Source: Natronospirillum sp.
Lineage (GTDB): Bacteria > Pseudomonadota > Gammaproteobacteria > Pseudomonadales > Natronospirillaceae
Length of the DNA: 64,000 nucleotides
Reading direction: 5' to 3'
Assembly (NCBI RefSeq): GCF_022565775.1
Contig: NZ_JAIUMC010000003.1
Span: 32,796-96,795, forward strand
Part shown: positions 43,575-52,985 of the stretch, in pieces
Position numbering within the stretch: position 1 is the stretch's first letter
Layout of the letters: each line of letters begins with the position of its first letter
Made by a program: the position numbers and the translations under genes
The notes under the pieces: model-generated
Seen by the model: only the letters and a program-made list of their open reading frames with translations
What the model was told of the DNA's origin: nothing
Databases searched by the model: none

Positions 43575-46211
43575 ATGCGTACCGACGAGGCTCATCAAAC
43601 CGTTTATCTCGAGGACTATACGCCACCTGCCTATCTGGTTGATGAAACGCACCTGACTGTGCAGATCCATGCCGACTACACGATTGTAGAGGCTCGACTT
43701 CAGATGCGGCCGAATCCCGAACTGGGAAGCCACGGCGCGCTGATTCTCAATGCCGGCGAACCCATGACCCTGGAATCACTGGAGATAGATGGTGCTGCGG
43801 TTGTGGATCCCGTCAGAGAAAACGAAGACCTCATCCTGCCCGCTATCGGCGAGCCCAGTTTCGAGGTACGAACGCGGGTCCGTATCGACCCGAACAACAA
43901 CACATCGCTCGAAGGGCTTTACCGATCGGGTGGGATGTATTGCACCCAATGTGAGGCAGAAGGGTTTCGACGGATCACCCCTTATCCGGACCGCCCGGAT
44001 GTGCTATCCGTGTTTACTACCCGTATCGAAGCGCCGGAAGACTATCCGTGCCTGCTGTCCAATGGTAATCCGGTTGCCAAGGGGCCGCTGGAAGAGGGCC
44101 GCCACTTTGCAGAATGGCATGATCCCTTTCCCAAACCCAGCTATCTGTTTGCCCTGGTGGCGGGTGATCTGGCCTGTACCGAGGATAAATTTACCACCCA
44201 GTCCGGTCGGGACGTGACGCTGCAGTTGTTCACCGAGGCACACAACACACACAAGACAAGGTTTGCCCTGGAGGCGCTGAAACGATCCATGCGCTGGGAT
44301 GAACAGGTTTATGGACGCGAATACGATCTCGACCTGTTCATGATTGTCGCCGTGGATCATTTCAATATGGGGGCCATGGAAAACAAGGGCCTCAATATTT
44401 TCAATTCGGCCTGTGTACTGGCCGACGAGAGCAGTACGACGGATGCCGGCTTTGAACTGATTGAAGCCATCGTGGCCCACGAGTACTTTCACAACTGGAG
44501 TGGCAATCGGGTCACCTGCCGAGACTGGTTTCAATTGAGCCTCAAGGAAGGCTTTACCGTGTTCCGCGACTGCGAGTTTACCGCCGACATGCATTCCCGG
44601 GCAGTCAAGCGCGTGGACGATGTCACCCAGTTGCGGGCCCGCCAGTTTGCCGAAGACGCCGGCCCAATGGCGCATCCGGTGCGCCCGGACCGGTATATCG
44701 AGATCAACAACTTCTACACCCTGACCGTCTACGAGAAAGGGGCGGAAGTCGTGCGCATGCTGCACACCTTGCTCGGCCCGGAGCGTTTTCGTGCTGCCAG
44801 TGACCTGTACTTTTCCCGTTTCGACGGACAGGCCGTCACCGTGGAAGATTTTGTGACCTGCATGGAAGAAAAGTCCGGTATCGATCTGACCCAGTTCAAG
44901 CGCTGGTACGAGCAGGCCGGAACACCCAGAGTTGATGTCACCTCCGAATATGATCCCTCGGGGCAGCTATTGACGCTGCGTTTTGCGCAATCCTGCCCGG
45001 CGACTCCGGGACAGGATCAGAAGGCGCCTTTCCACATCCCCATTCGCTTGGGGCTGATCGGCAGGGAGAGCCGCAGCGCCTTGAGTTTCAGCACTGATCA
45101 CTCTGGTTTCGATGCTGAAACAGGTGTTTTTAGCCTGCGTGAAGAGGAAGATACTCTACTGCTGAGCGGCGTCAGCGAAGCGGCGGTGCCATCTCTGTTG
45201 CGTGACTTCTCCGCGCCCGTGGTTTGCGAATACCCCTATTCGGAAGACGAGCTGCAACTGCTGATTGTCGCCGATGACAACAGCTTCAACCGCTGGAGTG
45301 CCATGCAGGCGCTGGCCACGCGCACGCTGCTGGCAGACGTTCAGCAGCAGGACAACGCGGACAAGCTGCGCAACCTGTTGCTGAAGGCGTTCCGCTCGGT
45401 GCTGCAGGACAATCTGCTCGACCCGGCGGTCAAGGCCCGCCTCCTGAAGTTGCCTGCTCAGGCTTATCTCGCAGAGCAGTACACGCCCGTTGATCCACTG
45501 GCGCTGGACAGTGCCCATGGAGACCTCAAACGGCATCTGGCGCATGAACTGTCACCGCACTGGCAAAGCCTCTTTACCGAAACCCGCGCCACCGAAGCCT
45601 ATCGCTTTGATCACATCCAGGCGGGCTGCAGAGCGCTGCATCTGTGTGCCTTGCAGTATCTGGTGCTCGATGGAGAAGGGTGGCGTGAAGCGGCTCAGCT
45701 CTGGGAAAATGCCGACAACATGACAGAACAGCACGGGGCCTTGCAAGCCTGGTCGCAAGTGCCCAATGAAGCCTGGCAGTCGGCCATGGAGACTTTCTAC
45801 AAGCGCTGGCAGTCAGACGCTCAGGTGACCGAGCAGTGGCTCGCCTTGCAGGCCAATGCGGCCGACGTTACGGTTGCTGATATCGAAGCGCTTTGTGAAC
45901 ACCCTGCTTTCAGTTGGCAGAACCCCAATCGGATACGCAGCGTGGTCTCGGTATTCTGCACACACAATTCAGCCGGGTTTCATGCCGCCGATTTTGGCGG
46001 GTATCGCTTTCTGGCCGAGACCATACTGCGTCTGGACAGCAAGAACCCACAAATTGCGGCCCGCCTGTGCACGCCATTTACCCAGTGGCGACGCTATACC
46101 AAACCAGTACAGGAAGCCATGCAGGCAGACCTCGAGCGCATCCTGAGCCACGAGGGTCTGTCGGATGGCGTCTACGAGGTGGTGTCCAAGACGCTGCAGG
46201 GCAGTCAGTAG
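43575..46211 (+). CDS. pepN: Aminopeptidase N
   Basis: An 878-residue M1-family zinc metallopeptidase that removes N-terminal residues from peptides in the cytoplasm. The exopeptidase motif is NMGAMENKG at about residues 262-270. The zinc site is VAHEYFHNWSGNRVTCRDWFQLSLKEG at about 299-323 (HExxH plus distal Glu). YEKGAEVVRMLHTLLG supplies the catalytic Tyr region. The DUF3458 and C-terminal helical parts of bacterial PepN are present. There is no signal peptide. Its stop abuts the convergent DUF1624 gene without a base between. Confidence 0.96.
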   Translation: MRTDEAHQTVYLEDYTPPAYLVDETHLTVQIHADYTIVEARLQMRPNPELGSHGALILNAGEPMTLESLEIDGAAVVDPVRENEDLILPAIGEPSFEVRTRVRIDPNNNTSLEGLYRSGGMYCTQCEAEGFRRITPYPDRPDVLSVFTTRIEAPEDYPCLLSNGNPVAKGPLEEGRHFAEWHDPFPKPSYLFALVAGDLACTEDKFTTQSGRDVTLQLFTEAHNTHKTRFALEALKRSMRWDEQVYGREYDLDLFMIVAVDHFNMGAMENKGLNIFNSACVLADESSTTDAGFELIEAIVAHEYFHNWSGNRVTCRDWFQLSLKEGFTVFRDCEFTADMHSRAVKRVDDVTQLRARQFAEDAGPMAHPVRPDRYIEINNFYTLTVYEKGAEVVRMLHTLLGPERFRAASDLYFSRFDGQAVTVEDFVTCMEEKSGIDLTQFKRWYEQAGTPRVDVTSEYDPSGQLLTLRFAQSCPATPGQDQKAPFHIPIRLGLIGRESRSALSFSTDHSGFDAETGVFSLREEEDTLLLSGVSEAAVPSLLRDFSAPVVCEYPYSEDELQLLIVADDNSFNRWSAMQALATRTLLADVQQQDNADKLRNLLLKAFRSVLQDNLLDPAVKARLLKLPAQAYLAEQYTPVDPLALDSAHGDLKRHLAHELSPHWQSLFTETRATEAYRFDHIQAGCRALHLCALQYLVLDGEGWREAAQLWENADNMTEQHGALQAWSQVPNEAWQSAMETFYKRWQSDAQVTEQWLALQANAADVTVADIEALCEHPAFSWQNPNRIRSVVSVFCTHNSAGFHAADFGGYRFLAETILRLDSKNPQIAARLCTPFTQWRRYTKPVQEAMQADLERILSHEGLSDGVYEVVSKTLQGSQ

Positions 46212-46964
46212 TCAGCCGAAGGCCAGCCAGAGCAGAGCGGCCAGTCCGAACAGGATAGGCTGGTGGATCAGGTAGAGGCTCAGTGGCCGCTGACCCATCC
46301 AGCGCAGCCAGTGGGTGCTTCGGTTTAGAGAATTGCTGAACGAAATGGCCATGATGGGCTGCCGGGCCAGCCAGATGCCCACCCAGACCACACCCAGCCA
46401 GGGCAGCAGGTACATCCTGTCGATGGTGCCGTCGGGCAGGCCGAGAATCGGGTGCAGATAATCGTGCAGCCAGGGGTCGGTCCAGGGCAGGCCCAGACGT
46501 TCCGCAAGAACCAGAGTGGCGCCCAGAACCCCGGCCACCACCGGCATCCGGACCATGGGCAGCGAGATCAGCAGCGCAATGACAAAAAAGTGCAGTATAC
46601 CGAAATAGATCCAGGCTTCCGGGTAGGCGAGCAGGCTGAAAACGGAGAGCAGGGCGGCACTGGCAATGAGCTGTCCCTGGCGCTTTTTAAGCGATTGCCA
46701 GCGAATGCCTCGCTGGTGGGTCCAGTACAGACTGGCACCGGCCATCAGGCAAAACAGACCCACGATGATGCCGCGAAAACCGCGCACAAACGGGTCGTCA
46801 AAATCCATCTCCACAAAGCCGAACACCGACAGGTCATACCAACCGTGGAATATGGCCATCAACACGATGGCCAGCCCGCGCAGGGCATCCGGCAGCGGCA
46901 AACGACTGCGTGTGTCCAGAGTGAAGTAATCGCGTCCGGCCTGGCGCCAATCCAAGGTGGTCAT
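46212..46964 (-). CDS. DUF1624 / HGSNAT-type membrane acyltransferase
   Basis: A 250-residue polytopic protein. The start SRLPLPDALRGLAIVLMAIFHGWYDL is the signature of the DUF1624 (heparan-alpha-glucosaminide N-acetyltransferase, catalytic) family: D-x-x-R-G-x-A-I-x-x-M-x-x-x-H. YFGILHFFVIALL, LPWLGVVWVGIWL and LRWMGQRPLSLYLIHQPILFG follow, giving about seven helices. The acceptor is unknown; transfer of an acyl group across the membrane is inferred from the family. It overlaps the upstream lysine-rich gene by four bases (ATGA). Confidence 0.87.
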   Translation of the reverse strand: MTTLDWRQAGRDYFTLDTRSRLPLPDALRGLAIVLMAIFHGWYDLSVFGFVEMDFDDPFVRGFRGIIVGLFCLMAGASLYWTHQRGIRWQSLKKRQGQLIASAALLSVFSLLAYPEAWIYFGILHFFVIALLISLPMVRMPVVAGVLGATLVLAERLGLPWTDPWLHDYLHPILGLPDGTIDRMYLLPWLGVVWVGIWLARQPIMAISFSNSLNRSTHWLRWMGQRPLSLYLIHQPILFGLAALLWLAFG

Positions 46965-47203
46965 TCTTCCTTATCGTCTCCCTCTTCAGGCTCTTCGACA
47001 ATCTCGGTGACTTCTTCCGCTTTTTCCTTGCCGCTTTCGCCGGCCAGGTGTTTCTCGTAAGCCGACTTCTGACGCGAGTGTTTGGCCAGTCGATTCTTGG
47101 AGGGAATCTGGCCCTTCTGACCGTCCTTGAGGAAATTCTTCTTGGAGCCGGTTTTGACGCTGAGGCGATCTTTCAGGCGTCGTGTTTTCTTTTTTCTCGA
47201 CAT
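46961..47203 (-). CDS. Small charge-segregated lysine-rich protein
   Basis: An 80-residue protein I do not recognise. Residues 1-48 are strongly basic (MSRKKKTRRLKDRL ... KSAYEKHL). Residues 55-80 are strongly acidic (EKAEEVTEIVEEPEEGDDKEE). There are no cysteines or hydrophobic core, so it is probably disordered. Basic N-termini of this kind bind RNA or ribosomes, but this is a guess. Overlap with the DUF1624 gene (ATGA) and a position upstream in the operon support that it is a real gene. Codon use looks like its neighbours. Confidence 0.7.
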   Translation of the reverse strand: MSRKKKTRRLKDRLSVKTGSKKNFLKDGQKGQIPSKNRLAKHSRQKSAYEKHLAGESGKEKAEEVTEIVEEPEEGDDKEE

Positions 47204-47277
47204 AGGGGTCTGGCAGTTCCTGTTATCAGGCCAATGGCTGCATTATAGTACCATTTCAATACGAGACCGGAGTAGGT

Positions 47278-48315
47278 ATGGAATACAGAACACTGGGCAA
47301 TACTGACATCAGCGTATCAAAAATCTGCCTCGGCACCATGACCTGGGGAGAACAGAACTCCGAAGCTGAAGCCCACCAGCAACTCGATTGTGCCCTGGAC
47401 CAGGGGGTCAACTTCATTGATGCGGCTGAAATGTATCCGGTACCGCCGCGGGAAGAGACGCAGGGTAGAACGGAGCAGTATCTGGGCTCCTGGCTGCATG
47501 GCAGAGGACAGCGTGACAAGGTGGTATTGGCAACCAAGGTCACAGGGCGATCTGCCAGCTTTCCCTATCTGAGAGAGGGGCCGCGTCTGAATCTGGCCCA
47601 TCTGCGCGAGGCGCTGGATGCCAGCCTCAGGCGTCTGCAAACCGATTATGTGGATCTCTATCAGATTCACTGGCCGGAGCGCAAAACCAATTTTTTTGGT
47701 CAACTGGGCTATCAGCATCAGCCGGAAGAGGACACCATCTCGATCAGTGAAACACTGGCGGCACTCGCTGACCTGGTGCGCAGCGGCAAGGTCCGTCATA
47801 TTGGCCTGTCGAATGAAACCCCCTGGGGCGTGCATGAATACCTGCGCCTGAGCGCCGCGGGGGAGGGGCCGCGTATCGTATCGATTCAGAACCCCTACAA
47901 TCTGCTGAACCGGTCCTATGAAGTGGGTCTGGCGGAAATGTCGATCCGTGAACAGGCTGGCCTGCTGGCCTATTCACCCCTGGCCTTCGGTGTGCTCAGT
48001 GGTAAATATCTCAACGGACAGCGGCCCTCGGGCGCCCGCCTGACGCTGTTTGAACGGTTTCAGCGCTATACTTCACCGATCGCTGACAAGGCTTCCGCAG
48101 AGTATGTGGCACTGGCGCAGGAGCATGGGCTGGACCCCGCGCAAATGGCGCTGGCGTTCGTCAATGATCAGCCCTTTGTAACGGCCAACATCATTGGGGC
48201 AACGTCACTGGAGCAACTGGAGGCCAATATTGCTTCGGCCTCGTTGCAGTTGAGCGATGAGGTGCGGGCAGGCATTGAGGCGATCCACCTGGCGCACCCC
48301 AATCCCTGTCCCTGA
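47278..48315 (+). CDS. Aldo/keto reductase, Tas-like
   Basis: A 345-residue NADP(H)-dependent oxidoreductase. MEYRTLGNTDISVSKICLGTMTWGEQN, the catalytic Asp/Tyr region NFIDAAEMYPVPP, the VVLATKVTG strand with the conserved Lys, and DLYQIHWPERKTNFFG match E. coli Tas closely. The long loop after HWP is Tas-specific. The substrate is unknown (E. coli Tas was found as a suppressor of tyrosine auxotrophy). It starts 74 bases from the divergent lysine-rich gene and ends 1 base from the convergent chemoreceptor stop. Confidence 0.92.
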   Translation: MEYRTLGNTDISVSKICLGTMTWGEQNSEAEAHQQLDCALDQGVNFIDAAEMYPVPPREETQGRTEQYLGSWLHGRGQRDKVVLATKVTGRSASFPYLREGPRLNLAHLREALDASLRRLQTDYVDLYQIHWPERKTNFFGQLGYQHQPEEDTISISETLAALADLVRSGKVRHIGLSNETPWGVHEYLRLSAAGEGPRIVSIQNPYNLLNRSYEVGLAEMSIREQAGLLAYSPLAFGVLSGKYLNGQRPSGARLTLFERFQRYTSPIADKASAEYVALAQEHGLDPAQMALAFVNDQPFVTANIIGATSLEQLEANIASASLQLSDEVRAGIEAIHLAHPNPCP

Positions 48316-48316
48316 G

Positions 48317-50479
48317 TCAGCGCTGTTGAGGCTCGTGGTCTGTGCCGTCCTCTGCGTTGTCGTCTTCATTGTCTGAAACGTCGAGCTCTTCACCGTCTTC
48401 ATCGGGGAAGGGCTCGGTTTCAGCGTCTTCAACCGGCTCCGGGTAGTCAGCATCCGGGGCTTCAAAACGGAATTGCGCCACCAGAGTTTCCTGTTCGCGT
48501 GTCAGTTCCGCCAGCGTTTGGAAGGCTTCCGAGTTGCGCGAGGCATTGCTGACCACTTCATCAGCCATGTCCGCAATCAGGATGGTGTTGGCCGATACGT
48601 CTCCGGCGACCTTTTTCTGCTCGGCAGCGGCCGTGGCAATCTGACTGGTCATGTCGTTTATGCGACTCAGTGCCGCGAGAATGGCCTCGATGGACTGGCG
48701 CGTATCTTCCGACTTGCTGACCACCGACTGCGATTGCTGGCGGCTTGCCTCGGTGATCTTGACCGCCTCCTGGGAGCGGCTTTGCAGGGCGTCGATCATG
48801 CCATAGATTTCTTCGGTAGATTTCTGGGTCTTGCTGGCGAGATCCCGCACCTCATCAGCCACCACAGCGAAGCCGCGACCCTGTTCCCCGGCACGGGCCG
48901 CCTCGATCGCAGCATTCAGCGCCAGCAGATTGGTCTGCTCGGCGATGCCCTTGATAACACTGAGAATACTGCCGATATTGTCGGATTCCCGGTTGAGTTC
49001 ATTGATGACCTTACTGGCCCGTTCAAGGTCGCTTTCCAGTGCCTTGATCGCCTCAATACTGGACGCCATGTTGTTTTGCCCGCCGATCGCTTCCTCATGG
49101 ACCTTGCCCACTTCCTCCAGTGTATGGTCTGCACTGGCGGCCACTTCGGTCGCGGCTGACTCCATTTCGGTGACGGCGGTGGCGACCGTGTCGGTCTGAT
49201 CTTTCTGTGCTCGAAGTCGTTCCCGGTTGCTTTCGGTAGTCGCGGTCACCTGCTCGGTGACTCCGGATACACGGGAAGACGTATCGGCAATGTTATGCAG
49301 TATTTCTCCCAGCCGTCGGGTGAGGTGGTTGATGCCGTCAGCAATGGCCGAAAACTCATCCCGGCCCTGGAGGTGGATAACCTGGGTCAGGTCGCCTTCA
49401 GATACATTATCCAGCGCCCTGACGATCCGGTTCAGCGGCCTGCGAATACTGCGGATCAGCCCCATGACAATCAGAATGGCCAAGCCCAGTGACACCACAT
49501 AGACGGCGATGATGGTCATGGACGCTGTCTGGCTGCGTGTCTGCATTTCAGCCTGCAGCCGATCAGACTGACTGGCCACCGAGTCGGTCATGATCTGCAG
49601 GCCCTCGACACCGTCGTTGATGTCATTGGCGATGCGGTTGAGCAGTTCCCGGCTTCGATTTTCCAGGCGCAGCAGGTTCAACTGCAACGCGAGCGTGCCA
49701 TCAGAGGCATTGACGGCACGCTCCAGGACACCCACGTAGGGTGACAGTCGCTGGTGAATGATCTGGTTGTTCTCCTGCAGCCGCTCGATACGTTCCTGAC
49801 TGTTGGCGACATCGCGCTGCAAGCGTTCGGTCATTCGTTCCACTTCTGCCACATCATCTTCGAGGGCCAGTCGTGACATATCGGTGCGAATCCTGTCGAG
49901 GCGCTCGCGGACGTAATTCGTGTCACCACCAATCAGGCTGGCCATCGGGTCCTGCTGCTGCCCAAGCACCTCGATAACTCGATCCACAATCTGCATGTCA
50001 TTGGGGAACTGCAGCCAACGGGAGGCCTCTCCCTGAACCTCCTCCTGATACATGCTGCGCGCCTCGAGTATGTCGCGATGCACACTCAGGTGCTCGGCGC
50101 CGTCAGCGATCATTTCCTGCACAAAGCGGTCAGCATCCTGCAGCGTTGCGAGCAGTTCAGGCATATCCGAAAGCTGACTTTCGACCTCTGCCAGCAGGGC
50201 CTGATAGCGCTGCACCTCAAGTTCGAACTCCGATTCGTAAGAATCCAGAGTGTCGGAGCTGGTCTCTGCCGCATGCTGGGAGATGGCTTTGTTGGTATTC
50301 TGGGCGCTGATCAGCAGGCTGTAGCCGGATTGCAGCAGGGGCAGCACCTCATCGGCCATCTCGGCCATGCTGCGTTCAGTCGCCTGCTGGGTTTGCAGAG
50401 CGGCGCCCGCAATCACGGTCATCAGGGACAGAATCAACAGGAAGCCAAGCCCTGTGCGTTGAACAACAGTCATCTTCAT
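48317..50479 (-). CDS. Methyl-accepting chemotaxis protein with acidic tail
   Basis: A 720-residue chemoreceptor. A membrane helix lies at about residues 9-28, followed by a periplasmic, all-helical sensor of about 290 residues (four-helix-bundle-like, low in hydrophobic strands). The second helix is at about 318-340 ([22 protein letters not shown]), then HAMP ([22 protein letters not shown]). The signalling hairpin tip is [35 protein letters not shown]. The C-terminus has a very acidic tail of about 45 residues and no CheR/CheB-docking pentapeptide. ATG 50479 is preferred over the preceding GTG because AAGG lies 10 bases upstream. A FliA promoter lies 160 bases upstream. Confidence 0.94.
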   Translation of the reverse strand: MKMTVVQRTGLGFLLILSLMTVIAGAALQTQQATERSMAEMADEVLPLLQSGYSLLISAQNTNKAISQHAAETSSDTLDSYESEFELEVQRYQALLAEVESQLSDMPELLATLQDADRFVQEMIADGAEHLSVHRDILEARSMYQEEVQGEASRWLQFPNDMQIVDRVIEVLGQQQDPMASLIGGDTNYVRERLDRIRTDMSRLALEDDVAEVERMTERLQRDVANSQERIERLQENNQIIHQRLSPYVGVLERAVNASDGTLALQLNLLRLENRSRELLNRIANDINDGVEGLQIMTDSVASQSDRLQAEMQTRSQTASMTIIAVYVVSLGLAILIVMGLIRSIRRPLNRIVRALDNVSEGDLTQVIHLQGRDEFSAIADGINHLTRRLGEILHNIADTSSRVSGVTEQVTATTESNRERLRAQKDQTDTVATAVTEMESAATEVAASADHTLEEVGKVHEEAIGGQNNMASSIEAIKALESDLERASKVINELNRESDNIGSILSVIKGIAEQTNLLALNAAIEAARAGEQGRGFAVVADEVRDLASKTQKSTEEIYGMIDALQSRSQEAVKITEASRQQSQSVVSKSEDTRQSIEAILAALSRINDMTSQIATAAAEQKKVAGDVSANTILIADMADEVVSNASRNSEAFQTLAELTREQETLVAQFRFEAPDADYPEPVEDAETEPFPDEDGEELDVSDNEDDNAEDGTDHEPQQR

Positions 50480-50637
50480 CACTGGACTACCTTGCGGCCA
50501 ATTAGCGTTATTGCGCTACAGGTTCGCCGTCCGGCGAGCACAGCCAGGTTGCCCTGCCAGAGGCACTGAACTGAATGACCATCCCTGGATTTCGAGTGGT
50601 CGCAACCACTCTGTCATGTAACGCTGTTATTTTTTTG

Positions 50638-50664
50638 TTATCGGGTATCGATGATACAACTTTA
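50638..50664 (-). promoter_or_regulatory. FliA (sigma-28) promoter of the chemoreceptor
   Basis: Read on the minus strand: TAAAGTTG, 11 bases, then CCCGATAA. The consensus is TAAAGTTT-N11-GCCGATAA, so each element has seven of eight matches and the spacing is exact. The start is expected near 50630, giving a 150-base leader that contains a 7-bp hairpin (50594-50611, loop CGCA). Confidence 0.8.
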
Positions 50665-50699
50665 ATACAGGAGTCACCGGGCAGCCAGTTGAGATCCGC

Positions 50700-51452
50700 T
50701 CACCATTGATCCCGTCGTTCACGCAATTTTCGGAACACCTGCTGCTCTGGCGCATCATCGGGCAACTCAAGGGCCTTGATCAGATTCGCATCATCAGTGC
50801 GCAGAAACAGATTCAGCTCCGCTTCCTGGGCCAGTGTGGTGACGGGTCGGGTGGACTCGTCTGTCGTGGTGCAGGCTTCTGCCCAGGCTTGAGTCGTCGC
50901 GGTTTCCCCGATGATGGATTCGGTAAAGCGTACATTGGTTGGCATGTAGTCATGACCGTTGTACAGGTGCGTATCGCCCGGCAGTTGGCGCAATGCCTGG
51001 ATGCTGCAGAACAGGGTGTCGGTATCACCGCTGCGGGTATTGCCGACACCGGCATTGAACAGGGTGTCGCCAGCGATCAGGGCGGGAATCCGTGGCAGGA
51101 AAAAGCACAGGTGATCAAAGGTATGTCCCGGCGTGGCGAGCACTTCGACGGGGCAGCCGTTGAATGCCAGTTTTTCGCCACCGGTGAGCGGATCGGTCAG
51201 GTTAACCCTGCTGGCCGTATCGGGATGCCCCCGCACAGGTCCGGCAAAGTGCTTCGGCACCCCCGCAACATGGTCGCCGTGGCCATGCGTCAACCAGATT
51301 TCGGTCAGGGTAACCCCCAGACGTTCTGCTTCGGCAAGGGCCAGGTCCCAGTTGAACGGGTCAATGGATGCGGCCTTATCACCCGCCACCACCAGGTGAT
51401 TGTAGTTCTGCAAACTGTCCGGTACGAAATAGCGATGGACATGATGTTTCAT
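50700..51452 (-). CDS. gloB: Hydroxyacylglutathione hydrolase (glyoxalase II)
   Basis: A 250-residue metallo-beta-lactamase-fold enzyme that hydrolyses S-lactoylglutathione in methylglyoxal detoxification. The metal site is WLTHGHGDHVAG at about residues 53-64 (THxHxDH). Further ligands are in ATPGHTFDHLCFF, AGDTLFNAGVG and YNGHDYMPTNVRF. The C-terminal part ELNLFLRTDDANLIKAL ... FRKLRERRDQW matches the glutathione-binding domain of GloB, which separates it from other MBL hydrolases. The length is the same as E. coli GloB. Confidence 0.92.
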   Translation of the reverse strand: MKHHVHRYFVPDSLQNYNHLVVAGDKAASIDPFNWDLALAEAERLGVTLTEIWLTHGHGDHVAGVPKHFAGPVRGHPDTASRVNLTDPLTGGEKLAFNGCPVEVLATPGHTFDHLCFFLPRIPALIAGDTLFNAGVGNTRSGDTDTLFCSIQALRQLPGDTHLYNGHDYMPTNVRFTESIIGETATTQAWAEACTTTDESTRPVTTLAQEAELNLFLRTDDANLIKALELPDDAPEQQVFRKLRERRDQW

Positions 51453-51529
51453 TCGGCTGCCCCTTGTGGTGTTTTGATTTGCCCCGATAATAGCTTAACT
51501 TCTCAGGACGGTCTTTTTCAGGAGTATTC

Positions 51530-52306
51530 ATGCTTGCTGTTATTTCTCCGGCCAAAACGCTGGACTACGAGACAACACCCCCTGCTGTAAAACTTTCAGA
51601 GCCGCTGTTCCCGGAGGCTGCGGCTGAACTGGTCGACACCATGCGCCGCTACAGCCCCTCCGATCTGCAGGCCCTGATGGGTATTTCGGAGAAACTGGCT
51701 GTGCAGAATGCCGAACGTTTCAGCCACTGGCAATGGCCGTTTCCGGAAGGTGAGGCACGGGCTGCGCTGTTCGCTTTCAAGGGCGATGTCTACGCTGGCC
51801 TCGACGCCTACAATCTGGACCGGGAGTCCATAGCCTACCTGGAAGACCATTTGCGTATCCTGTCCGGCTTGTATGGTGTATTGCGGCCAACCGACGAAAT
51901 GCTGCCTTACAGGCTTGAAATGGGCAAAAAGGTGACAACCGGAAAGGGCGATGATCTCTATCAGTTCTGGGGTGCCCGCTTGGCAGAGCACGTGCAGCAG
52001 GCTGCTGCAGGGCACCGGGACAGCACAGTCGTCAACCTCGCTTCAGAAGAATATTTCCGCAGTCTCAAGCCACATCTGAAAGACGTGTCCGTGGTCACAC
52101 CGGTGTTCAAGGACTGGAAAAACGGGCGCTACAAGATAATCAGCTTTTTCGCCAAGAAGGCACGTGGCATGATGGTGCGGTATATGGCTGAACACAAAAT
52201 TGAATCGGTGGAAAATTTGAAACGGTTCGATTTCGGTGGCTACACTTACGACGAATCATCCTCAACAGCGGATGAATGGGTCTTCCTGCGCAAGCAGGAA
52301 GCATGA
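51530..52306 (+). CDS. yaaA: Peroxide stress protein YaaA
   Basis: A 258-residue protein of the YaaA (DUF328) family, which in E. coli lowers intracellular free iron during hydrogen-peroxide stress and binds DNA. MLAVISPAKTLDYE, ALFAFKGDVYAGLDAYNLDRESIAYLEDHLRILSGLYGVLRP and the ending RFDFGGYTYDESSSTADEWVFLRKQ match throughout. AGGAG lies seven bases before ATG. It is divergent from gloB with 77 bases between. I see no OxyR site that I would defend. Confidence 0.95.
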   Translation: MLAVISPAKTLDYETTPPAVKLSEPLFPEAAAELVDTMRRYSPSDLQALMGISEKLAVQNAERFSHWQWPFPEGEARAALFAFKGDVYAGLDAYNLDRESIAYLEDHLRILSGLYGVLRPTDEMLPYRLEMGKKVTTGKGDDLYQFWGARLAEHVQQAAAGHRDSTVVNLASEEYFRSLKPHLKDVSVVTPVFKDWKNGRYKIISFFAKKARGMMVRYMAEHKIESVENLKRFDFGGYTYDESSSTADEWVFLRKQEA

Positions 52307-52329
52307 TTTGATTATCGGGAGAACGATAA

Positions 52330-52905
52330 ATGTTCCTGCAACGCATACTGCCTTCGCTGGCCACCCTGGTCCTACTGGCGGCTTGTGCCATTTCGCCCCA
52401 GCAAGTGGCCATTGATCCGGCGTCAGATGAAACATTTCCCTCGGCTGACCGCAGCGGTATTGTCGTCAACCTGAGCGTTACGGATACCCGCTCGGAATCT
52501 GCTTTCGGAACTCTGGGCGGCACCTACGATGAGTCGGCAACCCTGACCGCCAGCAATGATATTGCGGCAGATCTCCGCGCACTGTTGCGCGGTAAACTCG
52601 AGGATGCGGGCTATACGGTATCCGAGTCAGGTGCCGACTTCACCATGGCGGTTCAGTTGTCAGAGCTGCGCTACGCGCGCGAATCCGGAACCATGAGCTC
52701 TGAAGTGCAAGTAGTTGCCGAACTGGCTTTGCGCATTTCGGATTCCCGCGGCAATCTGGAGCGCAGTTATCGCTCGGCCAGCAACCAGACCCGTGTGACC
52801 CGGCCATCTGCAGAAGACAACAAGATGTTCCTCGAAGAGGCCCTCAACAGCAGTGTGGATCGTCTGATTCGTGACAATCGGGTGCACACCTTCCTGCGTC
52901 GCTAG
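52330..52905 (+). CDS. YajG-like outer-membrane lipoprotein
   Basis: A 191-residue lipoprotein. The signal peptide ends in the lipobox LLAAC (Cys at about residue 19), followed by I-S, not an Asp that would favour inner-membrane retention. The pattern VVNLSVTDTRSESAFGTLGGTYDESATLTASNDIAADLRALL resembles E. coli YajG. The function is unknown. It lies 23 bases after yaaA with GGGAG before the ATG and is followed by a strong terminator. Confidence 0.85.
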   Translation: MFLQRILPSLATLVLLAACAISPQQVAIDPASDETFPSADRSGIVVNLSVTDTRSESAFGTLGGTYDESATLTASNDIAADLRALLRGKLEDAGYTVSESGADFTMAVQLSELRYARESGTMSSEVQVVAELALRISDSRGNLERSYRSASNQTRVTRPSAEDNKMFLEEALNSSVDRLIRDNRVHTFLRR

Positions 52906-52929
52906 CAAGTCTTCCGCTCCTGGCGAAAT

Positions 52930-52965
52930 AAAAAACCCGCTCGAGCTCGGCTCGGCGGGTTTTTT
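52930..52965. terminator. Bidirectional intrinsic terminator
   Basis: AAAAACCCGC (52931-52940) pairs with GCGGGTTTTT (52955-52964). An inner GAG/CTC extension lies inside the stem, A-runs are on the left and T-runs on the right. It serves the YajG-like gene on the plus strand and the convergent LysR gene on the minus strand. It is the only clear intrinsic terminator at a convergent junction in the window. Confidence 0.9.
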
Positions 52966-52985
52966 ATTGCCCGGTTTTTCAATAA

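Noticed and set aside
50594..50611. Hairpin GAGTGGT-CGCA-ACCACTC as the gloB terminator
   Set aside because: On the minus strand no T-run follows it, and it lies downstream of a FliA promoter in the chemoreceptor leader, so a leader structure is more likely.
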